DNA of 11,081 nt from assembly GCA_030628805.1 (NCBI GenBank), contig DAOVQG010000151.1, forward strand, positions 1 to 11,081. Reading direction: 5' to 3'. The stretch's first letter is position 1, and each line of letters starts with the position of its first letter. The position numbers were made by a program, and so were the translations under genes. The notes beneath the pieces are model-generated. The model was not told the DNA's origin. It worked only from the letters and a program-made list of their open reading frames with translations, and did not search any database. Of this stretch, positions 6,694-11,081 are shown piece after piece. The stretch comes from JAGMDK01 sp023128695 (GTDB lineage Bacteria > Planctomycetota > Phycisphaerae > UBA1845 > Fen-1342).

Positions 6694-6842
6694 TGATCTG
6701 CCAACGCCAAACGTGCTGGTTGGCTTGGGAGGGCGAGGCTCCTGCCGAGCCATGCCCCCGAAGGAAATCGAACGCACGGCTCGGCAGGAGCCTCGCCCTC
6801 CCGCTCGTTCGAACCCGCAGGTTGAGCGTTGGCAGAGCACTA
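6691..6842. mobile_element. MITE-like 152-bp inverted-repeat element
   Basis: The ends form a 17-bp terminal inverted repeat with one mismatch: TAGTGATCTGCCAACGC at 6691-6707 faces the reverse complement of TAGTGCTCTGCCAACGC at 6826-6842. Inside is a perfect 25-bp inverted repeat (6727-6751 and 6778-6802, arm starting GGGAGGGCGAGG), separated by 26 nt. The inner arm recurs alone at 184-208. It encodes no transposase, so if mobile it must be non-autonomous. Its left end contains the TAG that ends the PLP enzyme gene. I cannot identify a target-site duplication with confidence. It could instead be a REP/BIME-like structured repeat. Confidence 0.7.
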
Positions 6843-6843
6843 G

Positions 6844-6938
6844 CAGTCCGTTGAATAAGGGACGGGCTCCGAGCTAACCTCCAAAAACCCGGGGAAAAGC
6901 GCTGCTTGCGAGGTGCCGATCCCCTTTTCAACGGGCTG
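6844..6938. repeat. Imperfect inverted repeat next to the MITE-like element
   Basis: CAGTCCGTTGAATAAGGGA (6844-6862) faces a segment at 6920-6938 whose reverse complement is CAGCCCGTTGAAAAGGGGA, 16 of 19 identical. The 57-nt interior has no coding sense. It starts one base after the neighbouring element, so the two may be one compound structure or two insertions at a favoured site. The flank up to 6979 shows nothing else. Confidence 0.6.
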
Positions 6939-6979
6939 TCGGGCTTGACCGATTTCTATCGGACTCCTGCCACGCGCTA

Positions 6980-7010
6980 TTGAACCCCCACCCGGGTGTC
7001 GGCGTATAAT
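6980..7010 (+). promoter_or_regulatory. Likely sigma-70-type promoter of the unknown-mazG pair
   Basis: A perfect TATAAT (7005-7010) is preceded by TTGAAC (6980-6985; 4 of 6 consensus) with a rather long 19-nt spacer. Transcription would start near 7017, giving a leader of roughly 47 nt before the ATG at 7064. Confidence 0.55.
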
Positions 7011-7063
7011 ACAGGTGGATGGGATGTACTCGTTGTGGCAGTGGTGCCCGCAGGAAGGAAGCG

Positions 7064-7312
7064 ATGAAGAGGACGGCCCTGATGATCCGCTGTGTGCCGC
7101 GTTACGGCTTCGACAATACCGAGGTCCGTACGATCGACCTCGACCTGGCGCGCGACGCCGAAGAGGAGCTATTGCGCGAAGCGGTCTACTTTTACTTCGC
7201 CGCCCGCGGGATCAGCGATGCCGTTTACGACATCGACGTCGACGACGACGGCTACTTCGCGGTCATTAACGACGAGGCCTATGACATTCAATGGGGCACC
7301 CCGCTGCTATAA
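7064..7312 (+). CDS. Small acidic protein of unknown function
   Basis: An 82-residue protein that I do not recognise. The ATG at 7064 is chosen because AGGAAGGA (7052-7059) lies just upstream at ideal spacing; a longer frame from 7019 would add residues with no such support. The N-terminus is basic (MKRTALMIRC), the middle is helical and charged (DAEEELLREA at 31-40), and the C-terminal half is strongly acidic with a DIDVDDDG stretch (57-63) that could be a metal-binding loop or simply an acidic turn. There is no membrane segment or signal peptide. It is followed after 39 nt by the MazG-like gene on the same strand and probably shares its promoter, so a functional link with nucleotide clean-up is possible but unproven. 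Confidence 0.7.
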   Translation: MKRTALMIRCVPRYGFDNTEVRTIDLDLARDAEEELLREAVYFYFAARGISDAVYDIDVDDDGYFAVINDEAYDIQWGTPLL

Positions 7313-7351
7313 GCGTCGGCGCGGCGACGAAGGCAAAAACAGGTATCAGCC

Positions 7352-7648
7352 GTGCACCTGCGCGAGTTCCAGCAATTGATCGACCGGATGTACTCCGACA
7401 AGGACCGCGCGCGGGGCTCGGCGAAAACGTTCCTGTGGTTTATGGAAGAGGTCGGCGAGCTGGCCAGCTCAATCGCCAAGCGGGAGGACCGCGAGCATCT
7501 CAGCGCGGAATTCGCCGACGTGCTGGCGTGGCTGGTGACGCTGGCGAACGTCGAGGGGGTGGATTTGGAAGAAGCCGTCAAGAAGTTCACCGCCGGCTGC
7601 CCCGGCTGCGGACAGATCGTCTGCCGGTGCAACGCGAAACTGACCTGA
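7352..7648 (+). CDS. MazG-like nucleotide pyrophosphohydrolase
   Basis: A 98-residue member of the all-alpha NTP pyrophosphohydrolase superfamily, which hydrolyses (d)NTPs to monophosphates with Mg2+ to remove damaged or surplus nucleotides. The metal-binding pattern is visible: EEVGE at 32-36 (Glu32, Glu33, Glu36) and EFAD at 53-56 (Glu53, Asp56). One MazG unit is present, as in the short single-domain forms that dimerise or tetramerise. The C-terminus carries four cysteines, CPGCG (83-87) and CRC (91-93), which look like a small zinc site. The GTG at 7352 is the likely start because it keeps the conserved first helix; AGG at 7341-7343 is a modest ribosome binding site. The ATG at 7388 would remove that helix. 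The preceding small gene is probably co-transcribed, and the large hairpin downstream may end the transcript. Confidence 0.85.
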   Translation: MHLREFQQLIDRMYSDKDRARGSAKTFLWFMEEVGELASSIAKREDREHLSAEFADVLAWLVTLANVEGVDLEEAVKKFTAGCPGCGQIVCRCNAKLT

Positions 7649-7654
7649 GCGGGA

Positions 7655-7828
7655 GCGAGGGATAAAAACAGAACCCGAAGCGTAAGCGAGGGATAAAAAC
7701 AGAACCCGAAGCGTAAGCGAGGGATAAAAACAGAACCCGAAGCGTAAGCGAGGGAATTGCCGGTGTTCTGTCCCTCGCTTACGCTTCGGGTTCTGTTTTT
7801 ATCCCTCGCTTACGCTTCGGGTTCTGTT
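7655..7828. repeat. 31-bp repeats in opposed arrays; perfect 58-bp hairpin
   Basis: Three contiguous direct copies of a 31-mer (GCGAGGGATAAAAACAGAAC, then CCGAAGCGTAA) occupy 7655-7685, 7686-7716 and 7717-7747, with a partial fourth. The facing side has one full inverted copy (7779-7809) and partial copies on either side. As a result 7698-7755 is the exact reverse complement of 7771-7828: 58 bp with a 15-nt loop. The repeats are back to back without spacers. The hairpin separates the MazG-like gene from the helicase promoter and could terminate or protect the upstream transcript. Confidence 0.95.
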
Positions 7829-7853
7829 CATAGACGACTTTCGATCATTTCCT

Positions 7854-7862
7854 TGCTATGCT
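7854..7862 (+). promoter_or_regulatory. Extended -10 element placing transcription start at the helicase ATG
   Basis: TGCTATGCT fits the extended -10 pattern TGnTAnnnT. Its last base is 6 nt before the helicase ATG at 7869, so transcription would begin at or next to the A of the start codon. There is no Shine-Dalgarno sequence in that interval, and no clear -35 hexamer. The combination suggests a leaderless mRNA. Confidence 0.45.
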
Positions 7863-7868
7863 GGCCAC

Positions 7869-10085
7869 ATGACACGCGACGAAATCTGCGAGAAATTTCT
7901 GGAAGCCGTGCCGTACGAGCTCTATCCCGTGCAGGAAGAAGCCCTGCTGGAGTGGTTCGAGTCGGACGGCGGCACGCTGATCTGCGCCCCCACCGGCATG
8001 GGCAAGACGCTCATCGCCGAGGCCGCCATCTTCGAGGCCCTGCACACGCGCAAGCGGCTATATTACACCACGCCGCTGATCGCCCTGACCGAGCAGAAGT
8101 TCCGCGAATTTCAGGACCTCGTGGAAGGCTGGGGCTTTGCGCGTGACGACGTCGGCTTCATCACCGGCAACCGCCGCGAGAACCCCGAGGCCCTGATCCG
8201 CGTCGTGGTGGCCGAAATCCTGCTCAATCACCTGCTCGCCAAGGAGGAGAACCTGGCCGACCTCGAGCACGTCGGCGCCGTCGTCATGGACGAGTTCCAC
8301 AACTTCAACGACTGGGAGCGGGGCGTCGTCTGGGAGCTGTCGTTGGCCCTGCTGCCGGCTCACGTCCGCGTCATGCTGCTCTCAGCCACCGTCGGCAACC
8401 CGTTCCCGTTCGCCGACTGGCTCAAGGAGCAGCACGGCCGGCGGGTGCGGACCGTCACCTCGCACGAACGCCGCGTGCCGCTGGAGTACCATTGGGTTGA
8501 AGACAAGCAGAGGCCCGAGCTGCTGGTGCAAATGGCCGAGGGCGACGACGAGCAGAGCCGTGCCCCGGCCCTGGTTTTCGCGTTCAATCGCGACGAATGC
8601 TGGGAGTTGGCGGAAAAACTCAAGGGCCTGCCGCTGATCTCCAAACAGAAAAAAATGCAAATCGAAACCTATCTGAAGGAGCACAAGCTGGACCTCAGCG
8701 AAGGCGTCGGGCCCAAACTGGCCCAAATGCTGCTGCGCGGCGTCGGCGTACACCACGCCGGCGTGCTGCCGCGACACAAGATCATTGTCGAAGAGCTGTT
8801 CACGCGGAAGCTGATCCCGTTTGTCTGTTGCACCGAAACGCTGGCGGCCGGGATCAACCTGCCGGCCCGCTCGTGCGTGCTCGCCACGCTGCTCAAGGGC
8901 AAGCACGGCGAAAAGAAGCTGATTCCGCCGTCCAGCGCCCATCAGATGTTCGGCCGGGCTGGGCGGCCGCAGTTCGACACGCAGGGGCACGTCTACGCCG
9001 TCGCGCACGACGATGACGTGAAAATCAGCAAATGGCGGAAGAAGTACGAGCAGATCGACCCGCGCTCCAAAGACCCCGGCATCATGCGAATGCGTAAGGA
9101 CCTGGAACGCAAACGGCCCTCGCGGCGCAAAACCGAGCAGTACTGGAGCGAGGGGCAGTTCAAGACGCTGATCGCGGCGGGTCCGGCCAAGCTCTACAGC
9201 CGGGGAATGATCCCGTATTCGGTGTTGATCTTTCTGCTGACGAAGACCGGAACGCTGCACGAGGTGCGTGAATTCATCTCCAAGCGTTTCACCGGGGTCG
9301 AGCGGATCGAGAAGTTCCAAAAGCAGCTCGACTTCATGCTCGCCAACATGCAGGGGCTCGGCTACATCACGCTCTCCGAGGACGGCGACCACGTCACGCT
9401 CGACGAGAGCATCTACCGCCTGCTGAACTACCGTAGCGTTGACCCGCTCTTCGGCGACTTTCTCGCGGAGCAGCTCACGCGGTCGAACTTCGACGAGAAG
9501 ATACTGGCGTTGGAGGCCGTGCTGGAGGTTCCGCCGCCGATCCTGCGGCACTGCCGGATCCCGGAGGATATGCCGAAGGGCCCGCTTCAGGAGCAGATAC
9601 TCGAGCCGCTGCTAATCTCGATGGGCGTCAAGTTGGCCGAGGACTTCGCCCGCGAGCGGGAGGAACAGGAAGCCGAGCGCGGCGGCCGGCGTTGGCTGGA
9701 CCCCTGGGAGCGCGAGACGGAAGAGGAGAAGGAGTATCCGCCGACGTTCCCCAAGATGCTCAAGATCGCGTTCGAGGCCAAGCTGACCGAGCCCGAGCCG
9801 GCGCTGGTGCAGCCGAAGTGGATCGCCGGCGACGCCTTCGCCCGCGACGGTGAGTTTTTCAAATGCGTTAAGGCCCTGAACCTGATAAAGCAGGAAGGTA
9901 TCGTCCTGCGGCACCTGCTGCGGCTGGTGATCCTCGCCGGCGAGTTCTATTTGCGGACCGAAGACCCCGATTACCAGCGCCTGGGCGAATTGACCACGAA
10001 AACCTGCACCCGCGTGGACGAAAAGTACACCCAGCGTTTCCTGTCCGAGGCGCAGAGCATGTTGGAGGCGCAGAAGAAGGCGTAG
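7869..10085 (+). CDS. Ski2-like DExH-box helicase
   Basis: A 738-residue superfamily 2 ATP-dependent RNA or DNA helicase of the Ski2-like type, cytoplasmic. Its motifs are in order: Q22 in YPVQ upstream, motif I APTGMGKT (40-47), Ia TTPLIALTEQK (67-77), II DEFH (141-144), III SAT (172-174), V TETLAAGINLPA (322-333) and VI QMFGRAGRP (359-367). Two RecA-like domains fill about 1-385. A charged helical region follows (385-480), then a winged-helix or ratchet-like segment (about 480-560) and a C-terminal helical domain that includes a Glu/Arg-rich linker (590-625). The GINLPA and FGRAGRP signatures distinguish the Ski2 group from ordinary DEAD-box proteins. No Mtr4-type arch is recognisable. The substrate is unknown; RNA turnover or DNA repair are both plausible. 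There is no ribosome binding site, and an extended -10 abuts the ATG. A transposase remnant begins 3 nt after the stop. Confidence 0.9.
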   Translation: MTRDEICEKFLEAVPYELYPVQEEALLEWFESDGGTLICAPTGMGKTLIAEAAIFEALHTRKRLYYTTPLIALTEQKFREFQDLVEGWGFARDDVGFITGNRRENPEALIRVVVAEILLNHLLAKEENLADLEHVGAVVMDEFHNFNDWERGVVWELSLALLPAHVRVMLLSATVGNPFPFADWLKEQHGRRVRTVTSHERRVPLEYHWVEDKQRPELLVQMAEGDDEQSRAPALVFAFNRDECWELAEKLKGLPLISKQKKMQIETYLKEHKLDLSEGVGPKLAQMLLRGVGVHHAGVLPRHKIIVEELFTRKLIPFVCCTETLAAGINLPARSCVLATLLKGKHGEKKLIPPSSAHQMFGRAGRPQFDTQGHVYAVAHDDDVKISKWRKKYEQIDPRSKDPGIMRMRKDLERKRPSRRKTEQYWSEGQFKTLIAAGPAKLYSRGMIPYSVLIFLLTKTGTLHEVREFISKRFTGVERIEKFQKQLDFMLANMQGLGYITLSEDGDHVTLDESIYRLLNYRSVDPLFGDFLAEQLTRSNFDEKILALEAVLEVPPPILRHCRIPEDMPKGPLQEQILEPLLISMGVKLAEDFAREREEQEAERGGRRWLDPWERETEEEKEYPPTFPKMLKIAFEAKLTEPEPALVQPKWIAGDAFARDGEFFKCVKALNLIKQEGIVLRHLLRLVILAGEFYLRTEDPDYQRLGELTTKTCTRVDEKYTQRFLSEAQSMLEAQKKA

Positions 10086-10088
10086 CGT

Positions 10089-10177
10089 ATGCCCCTGGCG
10101 ACGGTCTACGTGCTGAAGGACGACCTGAAGAGCTTGTGGGACTACCGTTACCCGCGTTCCCCGGAATGCGCGGGTGA
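10089..10177 (+). pseudogene. ISL3-type transposase remnant with internal deletion
   Basis: The first 22 codons after 10089 read MPLATVYVLKDDLKSLWDYR-YP, which resembles the YxLKxxLxxLWxYRYP segment of the DDE domain in ISL3-family (IS204/IS1001/IS1165) transposases. Immediately afterwards, in another frame, 10154-10177 reads AFPGNARG and a TGA stop, which looks like the C-terminal end (AAFPGNxR) of planctomycete ISL3 transposases. The roughly 80 residues normally between these two pieces are missing, and everything before them is missing too. A 77-codon open frame continues from the first piece to 10322, but only because the deletion changed frame; the rest has no transposase character. No terminal inverted repeats were recognised. 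The family assignment rests on remembered motifs. Confidence 0.6.
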
Positions 10178-10198
10178 ACCTAAAAAAAGGGTAAGAGT

Positions 10199-10382
10199 TC
10201 AGCCGTTTGCAGCTAGCTTTCAGCAATCAGCTTTCAGCGGTCAGCCATTTGCGATGTTAGGTGGGCAGGTGCCTAACCTCGGTCATAGCCCCGTGAAGCT
10301 CTCAATAGCACGTTATTTGTGACATTTGGCCAGCAGTGCTCGTCTATTAGCTGATCGCTGATTGCTGACCGCTGAATGCTTA
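10199..10382. repeat. Opposed arrays of 7-bp repeats
   Basis: The left array keeps a 7-bp phase for eight units (10199-10254). Five read TCAGCNN (CG, AA, TT, GG, CA), and TCAGCCNTTTGC recurs at both ends. The right array (10348-10382) has four NNGCTGA units (TA, TC, TT, CC) and a degenerate fifth. The AA and GG units are exact reverse complements of TT and CC units on the other side. The 93-nt interval (10255-10347) holds nothing recognisable. The right array ends just before the rRNA terminator. Confidence 0.8.
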
Positions 10383-10383
10383 T

Positions 10384-10422
10384 AAAAAAGGCGGCCCGGC
10401 ATTGCTTTCGCAACGCCGGGCC
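10384..10422 (-). terminator. Rho-independent terminator of the rRNA operon
   Basis: On the minus strand a 13-bp stem (GGCCCGGCGTTGC and GCAATGCCGGGCC, one G-T pair) closes a GAAA tetraloop and, after two bases (GC) and a C, runs into TTTTTT. It begins 4 nt after the 5S 3' end, which is the expected place. Confidence 0.93.
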
Positions 10423-10425
10423 GTA

Positions 10426-10537
10426 ATGCCGGCAATCACCTACTCTTGCCCGATCAGGACTACCATCGGCCGTGCGAGCTTCACTACTGAGTTCGGAATG
10501 GGATCAGGTGTTTCCTCGCACGTAAAGTCACCGGCAG
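10426..10537 (-). rRNA. rrf: 5S ribosomal RNA
   Basis: The complement of this segment has the 5S layout at about 112 nt. Helix I pairs TGCCGG at the 5' end with CCGGCA at the 3' end. The conserved CCATTCCGAACTCAG-type stretch of domain beta and the GGTAGTCCTGATCGGGCAAG-like loop E/helix IV region are also present. It follows 23S on the same strand with about 128 nt of spacer. The ends are estimated to within a few bases. Confidence 0.95.
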
Positions 10538-10665
10538 TTCGTGTGCGCGCCGCCCGACTAGCAGGCGGCGATGGCACGCTCGGAAATTCAATAGGCGGGT
10601 GAACGGTATCGCGCCGTCTCTCGGCGAGGTGCGACTTGCAAATACAGGTCACAGCAATTCATAAA
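10538..10665 (-). other. 23S-5S internal transcribed spacer
   Basis: About 128 nt with no tRNA. It contains a perfect 7-bp hairpin (CGCCGCC at 10548-10554, GGCGGCG at 10564-10570) with a 9-nt loop close to the 5S end, a plausible processing structure. Confidence 0.7.

Positions 10666-11081
<416 letters not shown>

Noticed and set aside
7655..7828. Possible CRISPR array
   Set aside because: The 31-mers are contiguous with no unique spacers, and half are inverted. No cas genes are present.
8382..9551. Minus-strand open frame (389 codons) inside the helicase
   Set aside because: It lies entirely antisense to a gene with a full set of helicase motifs and has no family resemblance of its own.
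10178..10322. Continuation of the 77-codon frame after the transposase remnant
   Set aside because: It runs through the 7-mer repeat array and is open only because of the deletion frameshift; there is no coding character.
10402..10652. Small open frames on both strands near the window end
   Set aside because: They lie in the 5S rRNA gene, its terminator and the rRNA spacer.

Overview
The window is GC-rich, mostly coding DNA from a bacterial chromosome. It carries seven recognisable protein genes, one small unknown gene and the 5S/3' 23S end of an rRNA operon. The best guess for the host is Planctomycetota, perhaps a Phycisphaerae-like lineage. The reasons are the gene content (secreted alpha/beta hydrolase beside a retropepsin-like protease, HslU, Ski2-like helicase, small MazG-like protein) and several intergenic repeat types that I recall from planctomycete genomes. 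This assignment is inference; the 23S fragment would settle it.

Layout. 1-425: repeat-bearing intergenic DNA. 426-2833: a translationally coupled plus-strand pair encoding an exported alpha/beta hydrolase with a C-terminal Ada-like domain that has lost its cysteines, and an exported protein with two retropepsin-type aspartic protease domains. 2835-3584 (minus): a cytoplasmic alpha/beta hydrolase, convergent with a 1-nt gap. 3909-5246 (minus): hslU, the ATPase of the HslUV protease, without hslV beside it. 5560-6693: a class V (cysteine desulfurase-like fold) PLP enzyme, divergent from hslU. 7064-7648: a small acidic unknown protein and a MazG-like pyrophosphohydrolase, probably one operon. 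7869-10085: a Ski2-like DExH helicase that may have a leaderless mRNA. 10089-10177: an internally deleted remnant of an ISL3-type transposase. 10384-11081 (minus): rho-independent terminator, 5S rRNA and the 3' end of 23S rRNA.

The most striking feature is non-coding. The larger gaps after position 3600 each hold a different inverted-repeat structure. These are inverted arrays of 8-mers (3741-3904), nested 17+21 bp inverted repeats (5296-5429), a 152-bp MITE-like element whose end supplies the stop codon of the PLP enzyme (6691-6842), a looser inverted repeat (6844-6938), inverted arrays of a 31-mer forming a perfect 58-bp hairpin (7698-7828), and inverted arrays of 7-mers (10199-10382). The upstream region has three tandem 16-mers and a third copy of the 25-mer used in the 152-bp element. 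The sequences are unrelated but the architecture repeats: two opposed arrays around a short core. That is the main candidate here for something under-described.

No CRISPR array, tRNA or defence operon was seen. The genes look like ordinary housekeeping and accessory functions and do not form one pathway beyond the two short operons.
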